64,000 bases of DNA, taken from assembly GCA_029379385.1 (NCBI GenBank), contig CM055608.1:29324350-29388349 (forward strand). Reading direction: 5' to 3'. Below the pieces are notes generated by a model that ran no database searches, was not told the origin of the DNA, and saw only the letters and a program-made list of their open reading frames with translations. Positions 40,663 to 52,411 of the stretch are shown in pieces. How positions within the stretch are numbered: position 1 is the stretch's first letter; each line of letters begins with the position of its first letter. The position numbers were made by a program, and so were the translations under genes. This DNA comes from Quillaja saponaria (taxonomy: Eukaryota > Streptophyta > Magnoliopsida > Fabales > Quillajaceae).

Positions 40663-41105
40663 GATAAGCTGATAGTAATGGAAATTTCCTTATCTACTTA
40701 ACTACTTGGATACTTGGATGTCCATAGCAGAGCTCTCTCATTCTATATTAAGTGATGACGCTGTTTATTGATTGAGATTTGAGAAAAGAAAAGGCTTATA
40801 TGAGTACGAGAGAGTACTCTTGATTCCTTCCAAAACAATAATAGCAATGTCTGGGAACATTTAGGAGAGAACAAGCTGATAGCAATGTCTGAGTACGAGA
40901 TAAGCTGATAGTAATGGAAATTTCCTTATCTACTTAACTACTTGGATACTTGGCTGTCTATAGCAGAGCTCTCTCATTCTATATTAAGTGATGACGCTGT
41001 TTATTGATTGAGATTTGAGAAAAGGCTTATATGAGTACGAGAGAGTACCCTTGATTCCTTCCAAAACAATAATAGCAATGTCTGGGAACATTTAGGAGAG
41101 AACAA
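40663..41105. repeat. Direct duplication of about 210 bp
   Basis: Copy 1 is 40663-40874 and copy 2 is 40899-41105. Both begin gataagctgatagtaatgg and end aggagagaacaa, and they differ mainly by 5 bp (aaaag) and a few substitutions. A 24-bp joint that partly repeats unit sequence separates them. Function unknown. Confidence 0.9.
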
Positions 41106-41606
41106 ATAGAACTTATAGTGCCCTTATCAAGAAAGAAAAACACAATAATGCAGTTTGAGATTGACTGATATAGCCTATATCTAGTGTACAATCAATGGTG
41201 TTTGGTTTATTGCTAAAGGATATTCAATAATTAGTTGCTATTTGCTAAAGATTGATACTTCAAAAATTTATCAGTATGAACATTCTGAGGTTGAGATTGT
41301 GAGCATTTTACTTGGAAGATTTACAGTTAATGTGACTGAAGAATAGGATGATGCTGTCTATAATGTTTGGGAACAATACTGCAGGGTAAGAGTAAGACAA
41401 TAGTAAAAGCATATAGACAAATTAAACAGGTTGAACTCCCCAGAAAGGTTAGCAAAATGCTAAGCTAGTGAAAGCACATAGTCATATTTTTACCTTAGAA
41501 GAGTATGACATGTTTGGTAATGGTAATTGTGAAAAAAGAAAATATGATGGAGAAGTGAGAACGCAAAGGTCAAAAATAGCTTTAAGTAACTAGCTATCAG
41601 TAACAA

Positions 41607-41998
41607 GGTCATAGGCAAGAGGCAAAAGCACTGGTTTGGGCTTGTACATTGCAAGGAAAATCAAGGGTGGGATGAGGTTGATTTCAAAAGTGATGCAAAA
41701 GGGATAGTTGAACTTGTGATTGGAAAGCAAGCTGGAATCCCATGGCGGTTTTTAAGTTTGGTTAAGGATGGACTCAGAGTTGCTTGTGACCTATCCAAAT
41801 TGGTCTTGCAGTTGGTCCCTAGTGAGGCCAATATGGCTGCAGACGAGCTTTGTAAATGGTCTCTTAATGTTTTGTATAGGGGCTCTGATCTTATTGAAGT
41901 CCTCGCTGTCTCTGTTAATCAAGCCTTACAGCTTGACAGTAGTTTATTAATATAAAGATCTTTTCTTAGCAAAGAAAAAAAAAGGTGGTCATAGGCAA
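41607..41998 (+). mobile_element. 5'-truncated LINE (RNase H end) with target-site duplication
   Basis: The insert 41619-41986 encodes the end of the RNase H-like domain of a plant L1-type element: KENQGWDEVDFKSDAKGIVE, QAGIPWRFLSLVKDG and VPSEANMAADELCKWSL, then LLI-stop and a short A-rich tail. One frameshift separates the first alanine-rich part (about 41625) from the rest. Both sides carry the same 12 bp, ggtcataggcaa (41607-41618 and 41987-41998), a typical target-site duplication. It is a dead-on-arrival insertion of about 370 bp. Confidence 0.8.
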
Positions 41999-44900
41999 AA
42001 GAAGTAGGTTGTATAGGTTTGGATTTTGGCAGAAAGGAGATAAAGATGATGAAATGGCCTTGGACCTCATGATTTGATGGAAATAAGGAGGGTGATGAAA
42101 TCGTAGGAAAACGAAATGGCTTGAAAGACTGACATGATCATTTCCCCGCTCAATGAAAATGAATGCGTAGGAGTGAAAGCCTATAGTGTTTTGAGTGTTA
42201 CCTTCCTTATTTTCTACCCCACTGTGAAAAGCTTCCCATCAATATCAACAACTCATTTTATTTTCCCACCAAGAGCAGGACAGTTTTTTTTTTTTTTTTT
42301 CTCTTTTTCCTTTTTTGGGGTTTTTTTTTGCACAAAGGACCTGGAACTACTTTTTAACTAGAGACATGCAACAGCTCCATTATTGCCTATTTTGTGTTAC
42401 TTAATTCAGAATTTTTGCATATGATCTAATACAATCTTGCTTGGCCTCGTAATCAGTAAATTTGCCTCCTAATAAAATTGTACGATGTTCAATGCTGCTT
42501 CCACAGAGTTCCACTCTGACGAACTCTTTTTTGGTCCAAGATCGCCATATGTACCGTAGAGTCGTAGACAAATACATATACGTGTCTTGTGTGTGGGAAT
42601 TCAAAGGCAGTGAGTCTGCATCAGGGATTCTTACATAACCAAGTACACAGACAGACAGTGCTACCTCTTTCTTTTGCCAGATGGTGAAGAAAATGACCTA
42701 TGAGAAAAGCCCATGCCATTGGAGAAAAGCGCCCAAAAAGGGCACCTTCAAAATGTTTATGAAAACTTTGTTGGGGAAAAGGGAAGGATGGATTCACAAT
42801 GGGAGAGTTTAAAGCTGAAAAAGCAAAAGAAAAACAATTTCCCCCATTAGAAGAAACTTGGCCAAAACTACAAGTTAAAGATCATCCTTTGAGACAATAA
42901 CAGAAATTTCATTAATTGAATTTGAATCAACTAACACATACTGGTTAACCTTTACAAAATCACTTGGAATTTCAAGAACAATTTAATTCTTGATGCAACA
43001 CTCTTATGCTCATGACACCTTAATATGTTTGTATATTGTATTGTGGATCCAAAATTAATGAATGATGGACCATGAAGCTATATCTGATGCAACACGTTCA
43101 AGCAATTTCTGCTCCCAACACGTGAGGCAAAAAGAGTAAGAGATGCTTTGGAAGATCATATATATGTTGCCTATTGAATTTATAAAATGCTAGCTCTCAT
43201 TTCTTGTAGATAATCTGACGGCTGCAGAGTGATGGCCCACATGGCAAACAGCAAAAGGATAAGTACTGGTCATGCAAATAAGTTTGGAGGGGTAAAATAT
43301 AAATTGGAGTGATAGATATTTCATATTATTAGAAAAAAAAAAGAAGAGAAAATGTGTGGAATAAAATTATGTATGATAGTTTCTCTGATGAAGGGTGAAT
43401 TTCCAGTGAGAGTTTTTTCTTTTTATTGAATCCAATTATTTTTTTTTGGGTAATATTATTGAATCCAATTATGTATTGTCCTCATAGATTCCATTATCAT
43501 GACAATGGAGTATCGACTAACCTCTCACTAGGAAAATGAAAGATTCAAGTTGAAGGGCAATCGTACTTTTATCCTTCATATAGGTTGGTATTTACTAATT
43601 GGCCCCATTAATCTTTAATTTCGATACTGCCTTTTCTTCTTTTTAGCCCAACGAAATACAGAAACTTGCACCTGTCACATTTATGGTCCTACAACCAATA
43701 AGTTTGCAGTTATGCAATGCTTGATAACAAGAAAAACCTTCAATTGTTTTCATAACCCAAATGAATGCTTCCCCCTACCCCATCTTTGGCTCTTTCTATA
43801 CTTTCAACCACTAATTAACAAGTGAATTGGTGTTCCAAGTCTAAAAATTTACTAAGTCTTAGATCATTAATTCAATTAAGATTGGATTGCTAAACAAATT
43901 GAATAATTTTATAAATATATTGAATTATATATTTTAAACATAATATATTATATAATTTTTTTATTAATTCTAAATTCTAAATATACAAAAAAATAAAATA
44001 ATTCAATATTCATTAAATAATTAGATAATTACATCATTGTATATCACAATATTCAAGTTTCATCTTATGCATTAAAATAATAAATGAAACATCAATATAA
44101 AATATAACGGTTCTGAAATTCAATCTAATATGATTTTTTTTTGGGGCCGCGATCTAACTGATTTGACCAGTTTCGTTTGAACATCGCTTTCACCCATTTC
44201 CTCAAGAATGACTCTAGCTATGCCATGTTGGTCTATGAGCTAGAATGAGAGATAACTCCCCAATCCTAGAAGCCCCATCCCTAATGAATGTGAGATTAGT
44301 TTCCATGTCGTTGGCTCCCTCCGAGGCCATGTTAATCAAGGGAGAATAAACAAAAGCATTTTGTTCAAGAGCTCTTCGAAAAATTATACACTAATTTTCT
44401 GAACTTATCAAATACAATGCTTGAATGATAATTAATTACTCAAAATTCTCCCCTTTGTTTTGGTGCTGGAATCTATACAATTGACAAAATAGGAAGCTGA
44501 TCACTAACACCCCCTTTCTCTGCTTCTCCCAATTCATCAATGGTAATAGTGGGAGTGTGACATGTAGTTTGAAAAGGAAGGCCTTTTTGTGGACAACAAT
44601 GAGTTGGACAAGCCTTTGACAACCTATAATTGGAGGCTGAATGGCTAGTTTGGTAGTGGAAGCTTCACTGGGTTAGTGGGTTATCGTTTTGTCTAGGACT
44701 TGTTAAGGTTTCCCATGGAGGATTATGGTTCCTTGGAGTGTTTTGCCGTCAACTCTATATGTTTATTACTTAACATAAAAACTAATATGCTAGTAATTGA
44801 TTGTTAAATGCTAAAGAGTTTTGAAATTTGAAAAAGAAAGATTTAAGCTGTGGACAGACACAGAATTCCACATGTACCATGTTATTAAGATTATTCAATC

Positions 44901-46390
44901 AAGAATTCAAGCCTAGAGAGCTTAAACAAAGATGGACTATGTATTAAAGTAGGATTACATGTAATTTTGCAAAACCCTAGGATATCGCATGGGCTAAGAA
45001 ACAAGATGCACTATGGTTGGGAACTCTGAATAATCTAGCAAGATCCTACATCGATGCAAAGTTGTGAAGGAGTAGTTTATTGAATAAGGTGAATCTTAAA
45101 ACAAAACATATTATACATTTTTTTATCCAACAACTATAAAATTGCCTTGTCCTCCTTGGACACTAATCTAGATTGAGTCAAAATAGGTTAGCACATTAAC
45201 ATATTGTTATACTCAAAAGTAAAATATGAGGTTTTTGAGGAGATAAATTGTAATTGTAGTATCAATGACTTCATCAAAATCTTCAAAAACCCCCCAAAAT
45301 GTACATACATTAGAGAAGGCAGAAACATCCCCTCAAAAATATTTCTCTCTAGCAAACCTATTAGATCCATAGCTATCAACAATCTCAAAACCAAGTGTTG
45401 GAAATAGACAAGAAGATTTTCCTCCAATATTCCTTCCCAAGATTTGTGTTTTATGAATTGTTGCAAGAATAGGGAAAGGAAAACAAACTCCCTATACATT
45501 ATCTTTTATCTTCTTACTTCTTTAACTTCTTCTTTTCCCTCATCAAAGACCAAATTGAAGAATGGGTCCTACTGTTTGGTATTAGTTGATTAAATCTAAC
45601 TTTGCTGACCGTGGGTAGAAAACAGAAATTAGAGAAAGAGCAAGTTGAGTGAGACTATGAGATTATTGAGACTTCAGAGAGAGAAAGGGGTCCGGACACT
45701 GTTGGTTGTGAGTAGGAGGCCAATATAACCATCAACCATTGCCCCTTGCCCCTCCCCAAGTCCCCAAGCTTGGGTCGCCTTGGATTTGAGGTAAAAAGCC
45801 TCCAGAGAGAGCGAAGTTCGCCTGCACTTTAATCCCTTCAAATCTGATATACTTTGCCCTGTTCCCATAACGAGGTTTTGAAATAGAGAAACTCTCTATC
45901 TCTCTCTCTTTCTGTCTCCTACATTGTCTTGTTCTTACCCCAGAATCTCATAATCTTTTCTCTACGCATCAGGGTTGTCACTGTCTGCTCTTTCTCTTTG
46001 AATTAACTTTGTTTTCTCTGCACAGAAACACACAGTTGGAGGTGAAAAGGGGAAAATAAACCAATTGGGTATTTCGGATTTGTACCTTAACATAAAATGC
46101 CATGAAACTGGAATTTTCTCAACCCATCAATTGTTTACTCTTCATTAATTAAGAACAAGAGGATTCTTCCCCATTTGTTCTATTCTTCTTATGGCAAATT
46201 ACTGGAAACTATTTTCTCTTCCATTTTAGTTCTTTGAAGGGAACTATATCAAACCGAGGACTGAAGGAGAAAATCCCTATTTATGGCCCTTTGGCTCCTG
46301 TGATTCAGTTTTGCTTATAGTCATACTTCAACTTTCCTCAGACGAAAATTCCCCCTTAGCAAGACCCACAATACTACTTCTAACAGCTAC

Positions 46391-46411
46391 ATGAACTTGT
46401 TGCAACAATGA
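46391..46411 (+). promoter_or_regulatory. Upstream ORF overlapping the 5-phosphatase start (ATGA)
   Basis: A six-codon frame, MNLLQQ-stop, begins at ATG 46391. Its TGA (46409-46411) overlaps the main ATG (46408-46410) in the form ATGA. If the transcript starts upstream, scanning ribosomes meet this ATG first, so it could dampen translation or feed reinitiation. Confidence 0.5.
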
Positions 46412-49329
46412 GAGATGAGAACTCTAAGAAAAGCAAGGTTTGAGAAATTTCAATTCTCATCTGAATTTGTTTGCATATTTGTTCTGGCATTGTTGACTCT
46501 CTGTTCTTGATTAAGCTTTCATGGTCCAAGACATTGGTGAAGAAATGGTTCAATATTAAGAGCAAAGCTGAGGACTTTCAGGCAGATGATGTTACTTATG
46601 GAGGAGGTGATTGGTCGATTTGTGTATGATTTGGATGTGGTTTAGGGCTCTGTGATTGGGAATCTTCGCTTTGAAATGAAAAACAAAAATGGGATTTCCC
46701 TGTAACTTGTTAACCTGAAATTTCCATAGATTCTTCCAAACCTGGAAGCACCTCTGTTTCTTTTGTATAACAATCATTTTGGTTTTAATAGGTCTGCTAC
46801 TTCTTGTTTCTGCTCAAGATCTGTCTTTTGTTGTTTTCCTCTTTCTATTAAATTTTCCCCTTTGCAACCAAAGATAAATTTGTTTTCTTTGTGTGGTTTG
46901 AATTTGTGGGAGCGATAAATTAAACGGTGGATAGAGCACAGCGTTAGCAACTTTGTGGCTTTTCTTTTTCAGTTATTGATGAAGAGTGGAGAAATGACTA
47001 TTCAGAGAGGGAGGCATGCACTATAAAGAAAAGTAAAACAGGTTCAGCATCAGATATTGCAGTATTGTTTAGGACCACACCAGTTTTAAACCCCACAAAG
47101 ATAAAGATGAAATGAAACGTAGAGAAAAATAAGTTTCAAAATATTTGCTACTTTAATTTTTTTTTCTTTTATCTCTAAACTCAAACCAAAACGCAGAGAG
47201 ATCGAACTGGAGTAATTCTGACTGGGTGCAGCAAGACTTCGAAGCAGCTCAGGTTACATATGTGAATAGTTATAGGTATGCTTGATTCTTCATTATACTG
47301 CACTCATTAGTTTCTTAGTTTCTTCATTTTTTTTTCTTTCTCTTGATAAGAATCTGTGTTCTATGCTGATTTTCCTTCTTTTTGGATACAGGATCTTCCT
47401 TGCTACATGGAATGTAGCTGGAAAGTCTCCTCCAAGTTATTTGAATCTTGAAGATTGGCTTCATACCTCTCCCCCTGCTGACATCTATGTTCTTGGGTAA
47501 ATTCCTGATCAAATTATTTGTGCCGCTCTTTATTTATTTGTACCATTCTATAAATTTGAATTAAAACGTGTTCCATTTTTTTACCTTCAGTTTTCAAGAA
47601 ATTGTTCCTCTTAATGCTGGCAATGTTCTGGGCACAGAAGATAATGGCCCTGCAAGAAAATGGCTAGCTCTTATTAGAAAGACTTTAGATAGTCTTCCTG
47701 GGACTAGTGGCGGTTGCCACACAGCTTCACCAATCCCTGATCCTATTGTAGAGCTAGAAGCAGACTTTGAGGGATCAACAAAGAAAGCCTCCTCTTTCTT
47801 TCAGCGGCGATCCTTCCAGTCCTTTAGTCGTAGTATGAGAATGGACAATGAAATGTCACTTCCACAACCACGACTCGACCATCGTTTCAGTGTTTGTGAT
47901 CGAGTAATATTTGGTCACAGGCCAAGTGACTATGACCCCAGTTACAGATGGGGTTCCTCTGATGATGAGAATGGGCCTGGTGATTCCCCCATCACAACAC
48001 ATTATTCACCTATGTCATATAGTGGGTCTTTATCCATGGAGGACAGGGATGGACAGACAGTGCACTCAAGGTACTGTTTGGTTGCCAGTAAGCAAATGGT
48101 TGGGATATTTCTAACGGTTTGGGTAAAGAGCGACCTCAGGGATGATGTTCGCAACATGAAAGTGTCTTGTGTTGGCAGAGGATTGATGGGTTATCTTGGA
48201 AATAAGGTGCATAAATGCCTTTGGGGATTTTTTTGGAGAGTAATGTTTTTAATGAACAGGGGAAGTAAATAATCTCATTCTCTTGGGTTTTTCCAGGGTT
48301 CAATTTCAATTAGCATGTCTTTGCACCAAACAAGCTTTTGTTTCGTCTGTAGCCATCTGACATCTGGGCAAAAGGAGGGTGATGAACTAAGGAGAAATTC
48401 TGATGTCATGGAGATCCTTAGGAAAACAAGGTTTCCCAGGGTTCATGGCATGGGCGATGAGAGTTCTCCTCAAACAATTCTGGATCATGAGTAAGCCCTT
48501 CATTGATTAAATTGTGACTATGTTCATAGTATGCTTACCTTGTATCCAATACTTTGATATTTCCAATTTGACGAAAACTTACCCTTTAAATCTTAACTTT
48601 TATTGTGGATAATATTTTATTGTGGTTTGTTAATGTAGTCGTATAATTTGGCTTGGAGATCTGAATTATCGGATAGCCCTTTCTCACCGCTCTGCTAAAG
48701 CTCTTGTTGAGATGCATGATTGGAGGGCACTGTTAGAGAATGACCAGGCATGATATTTATTCCTTTACAAGTAATTATTGATGTGTGTGTGTGTGTATAT
48801 TATGTGCATGTGATACCAAAGGGGCTATACATTTTCTCTCAACCTACTCTAAGATCAATCTGACAATTTGATACCTTCTTCCAGCTCAGTATAGAGCAGA
48901 GACGAGGTCGGGTGTTTCAAGGATGGAATGAAGGGAGGATATATTTCCCTCCCACATACAAGTATTCCAATAATTCAGACAGATATGCAGGCGATGCAAG
49001 GAACCCAAAAGAAAAACGAAGAACCCCAGCATGGTAATCTGATTTCCTTGGAAAGTAACCCAAAGAAATAAAAGGAGAGTGCAGACTTCAAAAGAAAACA
49101 AATGCAAAAAAAAAAATAAAACTTGTATAGCAATGTTGAAATGCCCCAAGTCACCTTGAAACTTTACGTTCTTTTCATTTTATGTAAAACCAACACAATT
49201 GATTGTTATTGAAGGTGTGATCGTATCTTGTGGTATGGAAGAGGCCTCCACCAATTGTCTTATGTTCGTGGAGAATCAAAGTTCTCAGATCATAGACCAG
49301 TTTATAGCATATTCATAGGCAGAGGTTGA
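46408..49329 (+). CDS. Type I inositol-polyphosphate 5-phosphatase
   Basis: Removes the 5-phosphate from inositol polyphosphates or phosphoinositides; related to Arabidopsis IP5PI/IP5PII. Exons: 46408-46437, 46516-46606, 46973-47041, 47197-47275, 47392-47496, 47591-48206, 48297-48490, 48639-48747, 48885-49033, 49215-49329; 518 residues. Intron 8 is GC-AG (CAG/gcatga). Catalytic motifs are complete: [60 protein letters not shown], motif [15 protein letters not shown], motif [16 protein letters not shown] and SDHRPVYS. A long Ser-rich insert lies between residues about 195 and 300. The protein stops as FIGRG at 49327. The expected tail is still visible in other frames (AEVESIN, then SMSCSSSRVEVEELL and HGYTELNF), so an extra base near 49320, a TGA at 49346 and a further shift near 49415 break the last 40 or so codons. 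Confidence 0.93.
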
Positions 49330-49450
49330 GTCTATTAACCGGAGCTGAACTAACAAGAGCATGAGTTGCTCAAGTTCCAGGGTTGAGGTGGAAGAGTTGT
49401 TGTCCACTCACATGGATACACTGAACTGAACTTTTGATGGATAATTGGAT

Positions 49451-50362
49451 ATGTATATGAGTCCTACTCCGAGACTAAGACAACTGAAGCAAGAGAATTC
49501 CCCGCTTAAGGTGATTTACATCGATAAGGAATTTACAACATCTTGCTTGAGTATTCTTTTAAATTTAACTAAGAGGATTCAATATTTGAATGCCGATTAA
49601 CTGTATTTTTAAAAAATTCAGAAACCAAAGAAGACAAGGTGCAACTTGCCCATGAGTTTCCACTGAGTTTATATTCTCAATCAGTCAGGTAAGTTATTTC
49701 CTCATAAGTCTGCCTAATACTATGGTGTGGTTAGTTAGACTGTCAAATTGATAATCTTGACTTGATTAATTTTTTGCACTATAATCCTTTGATAATTTAC
49801 AATCTACCTATTAGCTTTTTTAGCTCCCTTAAGGTCTACATGTGGTTGCTTTTAATGTACTGCATGGATATTGCAGACCACAAGTTCCTCCTCATGGGCT
49901 AATTGGCATAATCAATTCTTGGCCATTTAGATTTTTGGGCTTGTTGACTGTATCTAATCCTTGCTATATTTCTGAAAGTATAGTTGTAAACCATGCGTTC
50001 TTTCCTATTGAAGTCTTTAGTTGAGATCTCTTGCATTTTTTATTCTTGTCAGTAGCTTGGTCCCCCATTTTGCAGGTGGGTGCGGTTCCAAAAAATCCTA
50101 GCCTCAACAATGATAAAGATATTCTGTTACCCACAGTCCGAAAAGGTTTTCCTTTGCCTCCTTTCCTTTTCTCAGTTAGGTTATAATTTTTCTTGCTAAA
50201 TCTTCTAAATCCTCTCCATACCTTCCTGTTACAGCAGCTACGGATTCTTATGATTTTCGTCAACAACCAACTGAATGTTTTCCCTCAGCTCACTCACGTT
50301 GTTGTCATCTCCAAGACCTATTGGAAAGGGTCTATATGGAAACAAGAACTAGTTGGTTATAG
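49451..50362 (+). CDS. Possible short multi-exon gene, unrecognised
   Basis: A chain of exon-like segments with matching splice phases follows the 5-phosphatase gene: 49451-49510 (MYMSPTPRLRQLKQENSPLK), 49622-49688 (TKEDKVQLAHEFPLSLYSQS), 49877-49949 (PQVPPHGLIGIINSWPFRF), 50076-50145 (VGAVPKNPSLNNDKDILLP) and 50235-50362 (ending LLERVYMETRTSWL-stop). Junctions 2-3, 3-4 and 4-5 are GT-AG and in phase; junction 1-2 is one base out. I recognise no family. It could be a small gene, alternative 3' exons of the phosphatase, or coincidence. The ATG lies only about 20 bp after the remains of the phosphatase tail, which argues against a normal separate gene. Confidence 0.3.
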
Positions 50363-52411
50363 ATTTTGGCACAACTTGGTTTTTCCAGCATCATCTTAGC
50401 TTAGCTACCCATTGCATGATTTTTTTCTTTTGTGGGAAGAGGGCACCCGTGACTTGTCAATAAGTACTCCAACCATATGTGAAGGAAAACTGATGGTTTT
50501 TGCTTGTGATTATGCTGGACATGAATTCATCTATTCTGGAAGAACCAAGTCTGTTGTTTCTAATTTACTAACTGTTTTATTGCAAAATGTACATAACATA
50601 AATAAATAAGCTAGGGAAATAGTGAAGGAACTGGGTTAACTTGTTGTACATGAAGAGTTAAATATGTTATGGATACTCATTGCTGCTGTAAAAAGGAGAA
50701 GTGAAAGTGGAAATTCTGACTGATATTGGAACTTCTTTATCTTTCTTTTTTTTCTTTTCTCTGTAGCAGCTAATGATTTTACTGAAAAGTAAATGTAGTT
50801 ATTCACTTATTTGTATGATCTTTAATAAATTTGTTTCTCTTTTCTCTATAAGTTGATAGATATAAAAGGGTAAATGATATGCATGCAAATATGCAATATT
50901 CTGTCCTCTACTGTTGTCAGGTAGTTAACAGGAACCCATTATATGTACAGACTCAAAATTTGATATTTTCCTTTTCCTTTCTCAGTGATACTGATTCATA
51001 GGGGCATAAATAATTCAATATCCTTGATGTAGTGAATGTTGCCCATACTATTCCATTAGCCTACCATCAATAAAAGGGATTGTTTTTGCTTTTTATCAGT
51101 CCATGCTGGAGAGGAATTATAGTTCCAAGGTGTTAAATTGTTATATCATTTTAAGGTACCAATAAAGACAGGAGTTCAACTTGGTCTGGCTATAGTTTTT
51201 GAAAGTTATTGACCAAAAACCTGCCAAACCTTACTCTCATAATCTGGCTAAGATATGTATGGAACATACTTGTTGTAAAGATTTGTAAATCGGATCAAAT
51301 TTGACAGATAATGATTCGCCGAATTAGAATTGATCTGTTATAAACACAAATTTATTTAACAAATACAAAAAAAAGTAAGCTAAAATTATGTATGATTGGA
51401 ATTGGATTTTGACTACATTATTGAAATTAGATTTTGACTATTTTTCTTTTGTTAAATTAGTTTGAATTTATCAAATTCGAATCACATCTTTTTCAAATCA
51501 TGATTCAATCTATTATCATACGGGACATCACGTTCGTTATTCATGAGTTTTTACTTTCAGGAAAAATATTAAATCGGACCTCAGACTAAGGAGCTAAGAA
51601 CTGACAACAAAGCAAAAGGCCTTCGTTCTGATCCGATCCGAAGTGTAGAAGACATGTCTCCGTCTGGGTCTCAAGTCTCAGTGCTGGCCTTACTCGCTTT
51701 CCGTGCCCGTTGCCTTCAATATTATCTCTTACCACCAAATGCTCAATTGGAGCGTGCGCGACACCTTTCAATCGCTTGCGTGTTCGTTGGAGCGTGAACA
51801 ACACATCGAACAGATTTACGCGAATATATTTTACAATGTTTGTTTTCCGTTGGTCTCGTACAGTTAGACTCAGAGGCTGTCGTTGGAATAGTAAAAGTGT
51901 TGTCTTCATTGATAGGACAGACGATTGGACATGTGGATGTAAATCCTGTGGGGTCTCAAGGCAACAATATTGATTAAGCCCTTACAGAATTTGCCACGTG
52001 GAAATTATATTTGTTTTACTTGGAAATAAAATATATTTTTTAGTTTAATAATTCTGTTTTTTTTTTTCTTTTTCTTGATTCCTTTTTCGTCTACCTTCTT
52101 CATGATTAGTGTGAGAGGTAGAGTTGGTAGCATTGAATTTAGATGGTGAAAGCGAAATTTAATTTAAAATTTTTAAGGCAACGTCAAAAAATTCTATTGC
52201 ATAACATAAAATAGCAAAAACTGAAAATTGGATTGAAAGAAAACTGCTAAAGTTTCAAAATAAAGAATACAAAACAAATACCAATATTGTATTTGAGCAG
52301 TGTTTTAAAACAAACAAAACCTATTACTAATTAATTAGATTCCAAACCCACAACATAATATTCATGGATGCACAACAGTAGAAAACCCGAGAGCTGGAAA
52401 TGGCTAAGCAC
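50363..52411. other. Spacer; less AT-rich patch at 51590-51970
   Basis: No recognisable gene. 51590-51970 is clearly richer in G and C than its surroundings and open on both strands (107 codons minus, 87 codons plus), but neither translation resembles a known family. Flanks are AT-rich. Confidence 0.45.

Larger units (their letters stand above)
40173..46390. other. Long spacer between STN1 and the 5-phosphatase gene
   Basis: No intact gene is seen. It holds a short direct duplication (40663-41105), a 5'-truncated LINE (41619-41986), a poly-T tract (about 42283-42300), a G-box CACGTG near 43119 and less AT-rich patches without recognisable protein (44140-44340, 45190-45500). The last 550 bp is pyrimidine-rich with a CT run near 45890-45912 and is probably leader/promoter of the next gene. 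Confidence 0.5.

Noticed and set aside
42681..42815. 44-codon Lys-rich frame starting MVKKMTYEKSPCHWRK
   Set aside because: Short, no homology and no regulatory context; likely chance.
45188..45499. 103-codon open frame on the minus strand
   Set aside because: No family resemblance, strongly hydrophobic by virtue of AT-rich codons, no splice partners and no promoter context.
49877..50024. Open frame VAFNVLHGYCRPQVPPHG as a stand-alone small protein
   Set aside because: Better explained as a part of the exon chain 49451-50362 or as chance; no start context of its own.
51586..51909. 107-codon minus-strand frame as a gene
   Set aside because: No recognisable domain, and a competing plus-strand frame of similar length exists; kept only as a compositional observation.
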